Below, piece by piece: positions 45,541 to 52,823 of a stretch of DNA of 64,000 nt. Origin of the DNA: Saccharothrix violaceirubra (lineage in GTDB: Bacteria; Actinomycetota; Actinomycetes; Mycobacteriales; Pseudonocardiaceae). The stretch covers positions 5,952,001-6,016,000 of the forward strand of contig NZ_JACHJS010000001.1 of NCBI RefSeq assembly GCF_014203755.1, read 5' to 3'. Under the pieces are notes generated by a model that searched no databases, was not told the DNA's origin, and saw nothing but the letters and a program-made list of their open reading frames with translations. Made by a program: the position numbers and the translations under genes. Each line of letters begins with the position of its first letter. The stretch's first letter is position 1.

Positions 45541-46566
45541 GTGCGGCGCTTCGGCAGGCTGCGCGCCGTGGACCTACCCGACCGCCCCCGGGCACTGCCC
45601 GGGTTGCCGCTGCTCAAACGGCATCGTGACGTCGTCCAGATCGGGGTCGACGGCCGCCACGCCGTGATCGTCGAACAACTGCCGCCTCCGCTGGTCGAGG
45701 CGCTGCTCGGTCTCCGCGGCCGGCACACGCTGGCCGAACTGCGCGCACGACTCCCCCACCACGCCGACGACCTCGTCGGCGTGCTGCGCGGCCTGGTCGA
45801 AGCCGGTCTCGTGGACGAGACCGTGCCGCAGGACGGGCGGTTGACCGCCGAGACGACCGCGTGGGCGTTGCGTACCCGCAGGTCGGCACGCCATGTACCC
45901 GAAGCGCGGGCGAAGCGGTGCGTGGCGGTCCGGGGTGACGGGCGGCTGGCCGTCGCGGTCGCCGCCCAGCTCGCGGCGGCGGGCGTCGGGTTCGTGCGGG
46001 TCCGGGCGGAGGGCCGCGTGGGGGCCGAGGACACCGGGTGCGGCTACCTGGACGCGGACGTCGGCCGACCGCGTGCCGAGGCCGCCGCCGACGCGGTGCG
46101 CCGGGCGCGCGAGACCGTGCGGCGCGGCTCGGGCGCACCCGATCTGGTGATCTTGACCGACGCGCTGGCGTACGGCCCCGAGGTGGCGTGGCCGTTGATG
46201 AAGGCCCGGACGCCGCACCTCGTGGTCCGCGCCCGCGAAGGGCTCGGCGTGGTCGGTCCGCTCGTCGTGCCCGGCCGGTCGAGCTGCCTGCGGTGCGCCG
46301 ACCTGCACAAAGGCGACGTGGACGACGGGTGGCCGATGATCGCGGCCCAGCTCGCGGACCTGCCGCAGCACGCGGACCTGGCGACGACCACGGCGACCGC
46401 CGGGTGCGCCGTGGCGCAGGCGTTGCAGGCGCTGGACCACGGCGACGCCGCGATCGCCCGGCCGCCGACGTGGGACGCGACGCTGGAGGTCGACGCGTTC
46501 GCCGGGTCGGTGCTGCACCGGATCGCGCCGGTGCACCCGCGCTGCGATTGTCGTTCGCTCGCCTGA
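45541..46566 (+). CDS. ThiF-like / TOMM-cyclodehydratase-like protein without catalytic partner
   Basis: The 341-aa product (GTG 45,541; GTG 45,568 possible) has an N-terminal winged-helix-like region of about 100 residues (GLPLLKRHRDVVQIGVDG, LPPPLVEALLGLRG), like the leader-binding domain of cyclodehydratases. A Rossmann-like region follows (AVAAQLAAAGVGFVRVRAEG), then PDLVILTDAL and the cysteine-bearing GRSSCLRCADLHKGDVDDGW, typical of ThiF/E1-like proteins of thiazole peptide systems. The ATP-grip glycine loop is weak. The gene sits in a conserved block (Rv3196 position), so a core housekeeping role is more likely than peptide synthesis. Confidence 0.75.
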   Translation: MRRFGRLRAVDLPDRPRALPGLPLLKRHRDVVQIGVDGRHAVIVEQLPPPLVEALLGLRGRHTLAELRARLPHHADDLVGVLRGLVEAGLVDETVPQDGRLTAETTAWALRTRRSARHVPEARAKRCVAVRGDGRLAVAVAAQLAAAGVGFVRVRAEGRVGAEDTGCGYLDADVGRPRAEAAADAVRRARETVRRGSGAPDLVILTDALAYGPEVAWPLMKARTPHLVVRAREGLGVVGPLVVPGRSSCLRCADLHKGDVDDGWPMIAAQLADLPQHADLATTTATAGCAVAQALQALDHGDAAIARPPTWDATLEVDAFAGSVLHRIAPVHPRCDCRSLA

Positions 46567-46633
46567 AGCCGCCCTCAGGAACCGCTGTGTAGGTTCTTCC
46601 CAGGAGGCGTCGGGTCGGGGGGAGGATCATCGG

Positions 46634-47944
46634 GTGAGCGAGATCCCGCGCAAGGCCGTCCAACGCACCGCCAAGCTGGCCGGCATCCCGCTCGGGGTGG
46701 CCGGCCGCGTCGTCGGGGGCTGGGGGAAGCGGCTGGCCGGGCGCAGTTCCGAGGAGGTCAACGCCGAGGTCTCGGCGAAGACGGCCGAGCAGGTGTTCGC
46801 CGTGCTGGGGCAGCTCAAGGGCGGCGCGATGAAGTTCGGCCAGGCGCTGTCGGTGTTCGAGGCGGCGGTGCCCGACGAGCTGGCCGAGCCCTACCGGGAG
46901 GCGTTGACCAAGCTCCAGACCGCCGCTCCCCCGATGCCCGGCCGGACCGTGCACCGGGTGCTGACCGAGCAGCTCGGGTCGGCGTGGCGATCCCGGTTCG
47001 AGTCGTTCTCCGACGAGCCGTCCGCGTCCGCGTCGATCGGCCAGGTGCACCGGGCGGTGTGGCACGACGGGCGCGACGTCGCGGTGAAGGTGCAGTACCC
47101 GGGCGCGGACGAGGCGTTGCAGTCGGATCTGAAGCAACTGCTGCGGTTCAGCCGGCTGCTCCAGGCGATCATGCCCGGCACCGAGGTCAGACCGCTGCTG
47201 GAGGAACTGCGCGACCGGTACCTGGAGGAGTTGGACTACCGGACCGAAGCGGACAACCAGCGGGTGTTCGCCAAGGCGTTCCACGGTGACGCGAACGTGG
47301 TGGTGCCGCGCGTGGTGGCCAGTTCGCCCAAGGTCATGGTGACCGAGTGGACCGAGGGCGTGCCGCTGTCGACGATCATCCGTTCGGGGTCCGTGGAGGA
47401 CCGTGACCACGCCGGGCGGTTGCTGTCGGAGTTCCACTTCTCGGCGCCGTCGCGGTCGGGGTTGCTGCACGCGGACCCGCACCCGGGCAACTTCATGCTC
47501 GGCGCCGACGGGCGGCTGCGGGTGCTCGACTTCGGGGCCGTGGCCCGGCTGCCGGAGGGGTTGCCGCGCACGTTGGGGCTGATGACGCGGATCGCGTTGG
47601 ACGGGCGGTCGTCGGATCTGGTCGACCTGCTGCGGTCGGAGCACTTCATCCGACCAGGCACGGAGTTGCATGCCGAGGACGTGCTCGCGTACCTGGCGCC
47701 GTTCGTGGAGCCGTTGCGCACGGAGAGGTTCCACTTCACCCGCAAGTGGCTCCAGAAGCAGGCCGAACGAGTGGGTGACCTGCGCAGTCCGGATTCGCAG
47801 ACCGGGCGGTCGCTCAACCTGCCACCGCAGTACCTGCTCATCCACCGGGTGACCCTGGGCGCGACCGGCATCCTGTGCCAGCTCGACGCGACCGTGCCCG
47901 CGCGGGCGATCGTGTCGCGGTGGCAGCCGGGCTTCGCGGACTGA
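46634..47944 (+). CDS. ABC1/AarF (UbiB-like) atypical kinase
   Basis: The 436-aa product (GTG 46,634) has the UbiB KxGQ signature as GGAMKFGQALS, the Ala-rich nucleotide loop SASIGQVHRA, the lysine in VAVKVQYPG, the ExD-type EELDYRTEADNQ, catalytic LLHADPHPGNFML and metal-binding VLDFGAV. UbiB-family proteins are small-molecule or lipid-linked ATPases. In mycobacteria the corresponding gene (Rv3197) neighbours whiB7 and has been linked to drug tolerance. That link is recalled knowledge, not seen here. Confidence 0.93.
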   Translation: MSEIPRKAVQRTAKLAGIPLGVAGRVVGGWGKRLAGRSSEEVNAEVSAKTAEQVFAVLGQLKGGAMKFGQALSVFEAAVPDELAEPYREALTKLQTAAPPMPGRTVHRVLTEQLGSAWRSRFESFSDEPSASASIGQVHRAVWHDGRDVAVKVQYPGADEALQSDLKQLLRFSRLLQAIMPGTEVRPLLEELRDRYLEELDYRTEADNQRVFAKAFHGDANVVVPRVVASSPKVMVTEWTEGVPLSTIIRSGSVEDRDHAGRLLSEFHFSAPSRSGLLHADPHPGNFMLGADGRLRVLDFGAVARLPEGLPRTLGLMTRIALDGRSSDLVDLLRSEHFIRPGTELHAEDVLAYLAPFVEPLRTERFHFTRKWLQKQAERVGDLRSPDSQTGRSLNLPPQYLLIHRVTLGATGILCQLDATVPARAIVSRWQPGFAD

Positions 47945-47945
47945 G

Positions 47946-47973
47946 TTGTCCACAGGGGGTCGAGTTGTCCACA
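47946..47973 (+). promoter_or_regulatory. Pair of DnaA-box sequences
   Basis: Two perfect TTGTCCACA boxes start at 47,946 and 47,965 (19-base spacing), just after the ABC1 gene stop. A third in inverse orientation (TGTGGACAA) is at 45,499-45,507. The sequence fits the actinobacterial DnaA box. There is no sign of an origin nearby. Confidence 0.5.
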
Positions 47974-48025
47974 GTTTCAGAACACGTGGTGGCCACCCGA
48001 CCGTCCACTCGGCACGATCGACTCC

Positions 48026-48574
48026 ATGGACATCCGAACCACGACCGCCCTGCTGGCGGCAGGCGTGACCAGGTACATGCTCGATCTCCGCTGCCGTCCC
48101 GGCGGGCCGTGGCAGCGACTGCTGCCCGGCGTGGTGCTCCTGGCGGGCGGCCCGCCGACGCGTGACCAGTTGGTGCGCGCGGCTTTGCTGTACGTGGGCG
48201 TGGGTGCGGCGCTCACCGGGGTCGACGCCCTCCGCGTCCACGGCTTGGACCTGCCACCACCCGACCGCGTGCACGTGCTGCAACCCGCGGGTCGCCGTCG
48301 CGCGGGCAACCACCGGGTGCTGGTCGAACGCACCACGCGTTTACCTCTTGCCACGGTGGCATGCCCTGTCCGCGCCGCCGTGGACGCCGCCCGCCACGAC
48401 CCGGACCCCCTGCACCAGCACTACCTGCTGGCCAAGGTGGTCGACGCGGGCCTGGCCACGGTCACCGAACTACGCACAGAACTGGAGGCCGGCCCCAGAC
48501 GAGGCACAGCCGTCCCCCGAGCAGCCCTACGCTCCCTGTCGACCCGCCCCGACCTCCGAGCCATGACCCGCTGA
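48026..48574 (+). CDS. AbiEi/DUF559-like N-terminal domain protein
   Basis: This 182-aa protein starts at ATG 48,026. The pattern GVTRYMLDLRCRPGGPWQRLLPGVVLL (here as GVTRYMLDL and GPWQRLLPGVVLL) followed by ALTGVDALRVHGLDLPPPDRVHV (ALTGVDALRVHGL, PDRVHVLQP) is the AbiEi-type antitoxin wing seen in actinobacterial DUF559 proteins. The nuclease-like C-terminal domain of those proteins is missing; here the last 50 residues are Arg/Pro-rich. No toxin partner is adjacent, so an antitoxin role is unlikely. Confidence 0.65.
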   Translation: MDIRTTTALLAAGVTRYMLDLRCRPGGPWQRLLPGVVLLAGGPPTRDQLVRAALLYVGVGAALTGVDALRVHGLDLPPPDRVHVLQPAGRRRAGNHRVLVERTTRLPLATVACPVRAAVDAARHDPDPLHQHYLLAKVVDAGLATVTELRTELEAGPRRGTAVPRAALRSLSTRPDLRAMTR

Positions 48575-49628
48575 CAACCCGAATCCCTTTGCCCTTCTCG
48601 TAGCCCCTGAGCAGAAAGGAGTGTTCGCCGGGTTCGACGTGGCCGACGCATTCGGATCGAAGTCATGGTCCACAGGCGTCACCGGATTTGGTGGCATCGC
48701 CGGATCGCTGATCGGGTCAGCCCCAGGGCAGGTCCCGTTTTGCCGTGGGTGCCGGTTTGCGCTGCCCTGCCCTCGACGCACGGACGGCACGACCGACGAC
48801 CAGTGGTTACGGGTAGTTCCCGGTCCGGACACGGGCACAGTGCGGACACCACGCCGTAGACCTGAACGCGACCGGAGAACGACCGCACGACAGACCACCG
48901 CACGACGGCGAACCTGAGCCGCGGAGGCGGTTCGACAAGCTCGCCACGCACAGACCCGCTGCCGGTCGTAGTCGATCAACCGTGTCGATCGGGGCGTCGC
49001 CGGTGATGGGTAGGCCGTGCATCCGACCACCGGAGTCCGCCTGCCTGGCGGCGAGGCCACCCGGACCGTCACTGTTCTCGACACCACCGCGGCGGACACC
49101 ACGCTGCCACGCAGTGTCGACAGCCTGAAAACCGTTCTCCAGCAACGCGAACAAGTCGCCGCCGAAGTAGAGGAGACAGTCGATGCCCACCCTCTTGCCG
49201 GGTACCGACCCGATGGACGCTGTCCGGAAGTGTCGGTGTCGATCATGAGGCAACCGCCCCGTCGGGGCAGGGCAGGTTCCTGCCGCGGAACCGGTCCACC
49301 ACAAGGCAGGTCTGCCACGCCACCAGTCCCACCGGCCCGGACCACGACCAGATCGGGGAGCCGGTCGTCCACACCGGCACACCCCGAACAACACGATGCG
49401 CGACCGCTCCGTCAACGGATCCGGTCGGCGGTCGAACGGGCATCACCCACCTGAAGAACCGAAGGATCCCCGCCGCCATCCACACCGCCACCACGCTCGG
49501 GCACCACTGACCCGGCACTCCTTCCCGGTAACGGGGCGACCGCCGGTGCGGGCCTGCCCGCTCGGTACTGCCGCGTGGGAGGCGGCCGATCCCGCTCGTC
49601 CACCGCCACGCACTGAGCTTTCATCCTG
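48575..49628. other. Gene-free stretch of scrambled remnants
   Basis: No frame on either strand gives a recognisable protein over this kilobase. Short homology-like pieces (for example FGGDLFALLENGF on the minus strand near 49,150) suggest decayed coding DNA. It adjoins a dead transposase and is probably mobile-element debris. Confidence 0.4.
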
Positions 49629-50165
49629 TGGTCTCGTAGTTCTGTAGGACGTGGATGGCTTTGGCGATGGATCCGGCTTGGCGCAGGGCGGCGAGGGTGT
49701 TCCGGATGCGGGCCGCGGCGGTGTCGTGGGTGCTGCCGGGGCAGATCGCCCGACACTCACGGGACGTCGCCGTCGGGTGAGGCGACGACCTGCGGGTTCA
49801 TGCCGTGGATCTTGTGTTTGCCGGAGTGGAAGGGCCGGTCGGCGGCGATCCGGTCCATCGGGATCGGGGTGCCGTCGACAATCGGGTGGGCGTGGCCTTG
49901 GCGCATGGCCACACTCAACGCCGCACGCGGCTTCGGGGCCGCCGCGCGAGCGGCCCGACGGTCTCGTCGACGTAGCACCGGCAGGTCGTGGTCGACACCT
50001 CGGACCCGGCGCCGACCTCGACGAACGGCTCGCCCTCACGCGGACGGACGAGCACCGGCCCGGATCGGGCTTGCGTCACACCGGGCCCGATTCCTTCCGG
50101 CGGGCACGGATCAGGCCGGACACGAAGGTCGGGGTCTGATGTGACAACGGCAGCGCGGCGCGATG
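49629..50165 (-). pseudogene. Broken IS5-family (DDE_Tnp_4-type) transposase
   Basis: Several frames combine to one transposase. Near 50,150: LSHQTPTFVSGLIRARRKE. Near 50,000: VGAGSEVSTTTCRCYVDETVG. Near 49,870: VDGTPIPMDRIAADRPFHSGKH, then HGMNPQVVASPDGD, the region of the first catalytic aspartate. Near 49,700: PGSTHDTAAARIRNTLAAL. At least two stops or frameshifts interrupt it, and the last third with the catalytic glutamate is absent or altered. Inverted repeats were not identified. Confidence 0.75.
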
Positions 50166-50336
50166 GAACAGCCCGGGCGAACGGAACATCCTGGTCGACG
50201 CCACTGCCACCAGGGGCTTCGCCGCATCCAGGCAACGCCGCGCCGACCGCCGTCAACAAGTGATCAGCACAAACCCCTGCCCATCAACACGTCCAGACGA
50301 GGATGAGATGGACTCCCTGTCGTTGTCAGGAGGTGG
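50166..50336. other. Intergenic remainder after the transposase remnant
   Basis: Nothing recognisable. It may include the right end of the IS5-type element. Confidence 0.3.
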
Positions 50337-50510
50337 TCACCAGTAGTCCGCGGGCAGCTTGCCCTCGATGTCGCGCACATGGGTCCGCGCGCACTCGTGG
50401 CACAACCACCGCTCGACACCGTCTTCCCGTTCCCGCACCCAGGCCAGTGACAGCACCGGGTCGGTGACCGAGGCTCGGGTCCGACCGCAGCGGGAACAGG
50501 CGTCGGTCAT
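50337..50510 (-). CDS. 57-aa zinc-ribbon protein coupled to a methyltransferase
   Basis: ATG 50,510 overlaps the methyltransferase stop (ATGA). The product has CSRCGRTRASV, a tryptophan-bearing strand (VLSLAWVRERED), CHECARTHV and the acidic end IEGKLPADYW. Two CxxC pairs suggest a zinc ribbon. Such small proteins are common in actinobacteria, and the function is unknown. Confidence 0.75.
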   Translation of the reverse strand: MTDACSRCGRTRASVTDPVLSLAWVREREDGVERWLCHECARTHVRDIEGKLPADYW

Positions 50511-51400
50511 GGTTTGCGGCCGGTGTGGACGGTGTTCGCCGCCAGGAGGAACACGTCGTCCCGGGTGCCCGCGTACGCGGGGTCGGTCGGGTCGAGCAGG
50601 CGCTTGAGCGCGTCGCGGTCGGACGGGTGGAGGTTGGTCGCCGCCACGTCGGCCACCCAGCCCAGGCGTTCGACCACCCACTCGCGCAGGGCGGGTGTCG
50701 GCGGTGCGGGGAGGTCGACCAGGTAGCTGAACGCGGTCACATCGGCCAGGCCGGCATCCCTCAGCACGACGTTCCAGCCCACGGGCAGGCGGACGGCTCC
50801 GGGCAGGGACTCCTTCATCCGCACGAACCACGCGGCGTGGGCGGCGGCAAGGCGGTCCTGGAGGCCGGGCTCGCCGACGCCGACGTCCCACGGCAGGCAG
50901 CGGGCTTCCAACCCGCCCTCGCCGAGGGCGAGCAGGCCGCCGGGTGCCAGGGCGTCGGCCAGGTCGGCGACGATCCGGCGCTCGTCGGGCAGGTGGTGCA
51001 CGACGTAGTGGGCCCAGACCAGGTGCGCGCCACCCGCCAGGTCGGCGAGGCGTTCCGCGGCGAGGTCGGCGAGCACCGGACGGACCTGGACCACCGGCTT
51101 CGGCGAGTCGGTCTCGTACGCGGCGGCGGTGCGGGCGACCGTGGCGGCGGCGTCGAGCAGCTCGGGGACGGCGTCGACCAGGACCACGGTCCCGCCGCCC
51201 CGGGCGGCGAGCGCTTCGACGAGTGCGACGCTCATCCCGCCGGTGCCGGAGCCGACGTCGACGACGGTCGGGTGGTCGGGCAGTCCGTCGACCAGGCGCA
51301 GCGCGACCTCGCGCAGGCGGTCGGCGACCAGCGCGTCACCCCGGCGCATGCCGGCGAGGCGGGCGGTCCAGTCGATTCCGTCGTGCGTGTGAGCGGCCAC
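50507..51400 (-). CDS. SAM-dependent methyltransferase (class I)
   Basis: This 297-aa protein starts at GTG 51,400. It shows the Rossmann motif I VVDVGSGTGGMSVAL (about 46-60), VLVDAVPELL (motif II), AHYVVHHLPDE and the SAM_MT-like LADALAPGGLLALGEGG. The C-terminal 130 residues bear WNVVLRDAGLADVTAFSYL, as in small-molecule O/C-methyltransferases. The substrate is unknown. It is coupled to the 57-aa zinc ribbon. Confidence 0.88.
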   Translation of the reverse strand: MAAHTHDGIDWTARLAGMRRGDALVADRLREVALRLVDGLPDHPTVVDVGSGTGGMSVALVEALAARGGGTVVLVDAVPELLDAAATVARTAAAYETDSPKPVVQVRPVLADLAAERLADLAGGAHLVWAHYVVHHLPDERRIVADLADALAPGGLLALGEGGLEARCLPWDVGVGEPGLQDRLAAAHAAWFVRMKESLPGAVRLPVGWNVVLRDAGLADVTAFSYLVDLPAPPTPALREWVVERLGWVADVAATNLHPSDRDALKRLLDPTDPAYAGTRDDVFLLAANTVHTGRKP

Positions 51401-51637
51401 CGGATCACGGTACCGACGACGCGCCCGACCCTCCCCTCGGAGCGGCGGCCACCGCCCGCGACGCGCGGAACTTCACCCGTATCCCCGACCCGAAACCGTG
51501 ATCGGGACGGAGTCGGCCGTCGGTCCCGGTTCGGGGGTCGGGTCCGCCGACCCCCGGTCCGGCAGGGCGCCGCCTGCTGCGGGACAACGGTTTCAGGCGG
51601 TGCGCCCGAAGGACGACCAGGGCGGCCCGAACGACGA
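51401..51637. other. Intergenic region with no gene
   Basis: Short Pro/Arg-rich frames only. It contains ACGACCAGGGC twice (about 51,612 and 51,634), the second copy forming part of the terminator stem. Confidence 0.35.
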
Positions 51638-51670
51638 CCAGGGCAGACCGGACACGCCGGTCTGCCCTGG
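51638..51670 (-). terminator. Terminator of the whiB7 operon
   Basis: A perfect 14-bp stem (CCAGGGCAGACCGG / CCGGTCTGCCCTGG) with a 5-nt loop lies 17 bases after the stop of the 74-aa gene, on the minus strand. Confidence 0.8.
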
Positions 51671-51687
51671 GTCGACCAAGTCGACGA

Positions 51688-51912
51688 TCAGAGTGCGCGG
51701 GACTTCGACTGGGCCCGGCGGTGGGCCCAGGCCGCCAGTCGCTGCCACCTGCGGGCGACGACGAGGCGGTGGGCCAGGCGATCGTGCCTGGCGAGTATCT
51801 CCGCTTCGTGCATTCGGGATCTGGCCAGGTTTTCTTCGAGCAACATGGGGTTACCTCGCGGGTCGAGTTCGATGATCATGGCTTCGTCTGCGGTGGATCG
51901 GTACGCGGTCAC
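51688..51912 (-). CDS. 74-aa basic protein translationally coupled to whiB7
   Basis: GTG 51,912 overlaps the whiB7 stop (GTGA), and a terminator follows. The N-terminus is acidic (STADEAMIIELDPRGNPM), then a helix-rich, Arg/Ala-rich stretch (LARSRMHEAEILARHD, then RRWQRLAAWAHRRAQS) suggests nucleic-acid or membrane-surface binding. I know no family for it. Its co-expression with whiB7 points to a role in the same stress response. Confidence 0.6.
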   Translation of the reverse strand: MTAYRSTADEAMIIELDPRGNPMLLEENLARSRMHEAEILARHDRLAHRLVVARRWQRLAAWAHRRAQSKSRAL

Positions 51913-52310
51913 GCGGCGGCCTCCTGGTTCTTGGCCCCCCGGACGACGGTCGCGGCGGGTGCCGCGGGAACAACGGGTGCGGCGTCCTTGCGGGGGCGCC
52001 CACGGGGACGCTTCCGCGCGATCACCGCGCCACGCTCGAAGATCTCGCCACCCCAGACCCCCCAGGGCTCGTGCCGGGCGATGGCACCCGCCAGGCACTC
52101 CGCGATCACCGGGCAGGAGACGCAGAACTTCTTGGCCTCCTCCAACTCGGCGGGCGCGTCGGCGAACCACAGGTCGGGGTTGTTGGTGCGGCAAGGCAGT
52201 TCCAGGCCGGCGTCCGGCGCGGTGTCGATCAAGGAAGCGACACCCGCCCCGGTCAGGTCCGGCTCGGTGGTGGACAACGCCCCGGCTATCGGGACGGTCG
52301 CGGTCAACAT
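51909..52310 (-). CDS. whiB7: WhiB7-type transcriptional regulator
   Basis: This 133-aa protein starts at ATG 52,310 after GGAG (8-base spacing). Four cysteines (C40, C63, C66, C72) bind a [4Fe-4S] cluster. The GVWGGE turn (EPWGVWGGEIFERG) contacts sigma-A. The AT-hook RKRPRGRPRKD near residues 100-109 identifies the WhiB7 subgroup, which activates intrinsic antibiotic-resistance genes and its own promoter. The neighbours uvrD2 upstream and a nearby ABC1 kinase match the mycobacterial whiB7 locus. The long leader with a terminator hairpin is described separately. Confidence 0.92.
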   Translation of the reverse strand: MLTATVPIAGALSTTEPDLTGAGVASLIDTAPDAGLELPCRTNNPDLWFADAPAELEEAKKFCVSCPVIAECLAGAIARHEPWGVWGGEIFERGAVIARKRPRGRPRKDAAPVVPAAPAATVVRGAKNQEAAA

Positions 52311-52384
52311 CAGAAAGGCTCCTGTCACAGGTACTGCGATGGGGTTTGTGGTCGTGCGGAAAGAGCTGGAAAGGGCTGGAAACA

Positions 52385-52426
52385 CACGAAGGCCGCGGAT
52401 CCGATTACGGGTCCGCGGCCTTCGTG
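52385..52426 (-). terminator. Attenuator hairpin in the whiB7 leader
   Basis: A perfect 15-bp stem (CACGAAGGCCGCGGA / TCCGCGGCCTTCGTG) with a 12-nt loop sits 26 bases after a small upstream ORF and 75 bases before the whiB7 ATG. A T-rich run (TGTGTTTCC) follows on the minus strand. It would stop transcription before whiB7 unless an antiterminator forms. Confidence 0.75.
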
Positions 52427-52451
52427 AGCTGGTGGCCTGACTACATGGGTG

Positions 52452-52676
52452 TCAGGTACTTCGCTCGTGCGCGGACGGCGCAACGTTGCTCGGTGCGACG
52501 GTCAGTGCGTACCGCACCGCCGCCGTCGTCTGGATCTGCTCAACTCGCTTGCCACCCCAAGTGGTGGCACGGCGATCGCGGGCAGACTTCTCCCCCGCGA
52601 CGCGAGCGACGCCGGACAGCAGGACGCCACCGAGCATCGGATGACCCGGCTGTACGAATGGCATGAGAGTCTTCAC
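52452..52676 (-). CDS. whiB7 upstream leader ORF
   Basis: GTG 52,676 lies 8 bases after GAGGAGG. The 74-codon frame (MKTLMPFVQPGHPML...) ends at TGA 52,452, just before the attenuator hairpin. The sequence resembles no enzyme. In mycobacteria and Streptomyces, slowed translation of a leader ORF relieves termination and switches whiB7 on; the layout here is the same. Shorter in-frame starts (ATG 52,664) are possible. Confidence 0.55.
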   Translation of the reverse strand: MKTLMPFVQPGHPMLGGVLLSGVARVAGEKSARDRRATTWGGKRVEQIQTTAAVRYALTVAPSNVAPSAHERST

Positions 52677-52758
52677 CGGGGTCACCTCCTCAGGGCGGTC
52701 TCGTCGCGAACGTGCTCTATCGAATCCCCAGCGGGCGCTCCGCGCCCGGCCTCAGCAG

Positions 52759-52786
52759 GTTATGACTCCGCGTGCGGCGCGTGCAA
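52759..52786 (-). promoter_or_regulatory. Probable whiB7 promoter with AT-rich activator site
   Basis: On the minus strand TTGCAC (52,786-52,781) and CATAAC (52,764-52,759) are separated by 16 bases. Directly upstream of the -35 is AAAAAGCGG, matching the AT-rich patch that WhiB7's AT-hook binds just upstream of the -35 in its own promoter. It lies between the uvrD2 stop and the leader ORF. Confidence 0.55.
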
Positions 52787-52823
52787 CCGCTTTTTCGGCA
52801 AAACCTGTCGATCGGGTGCTTTT

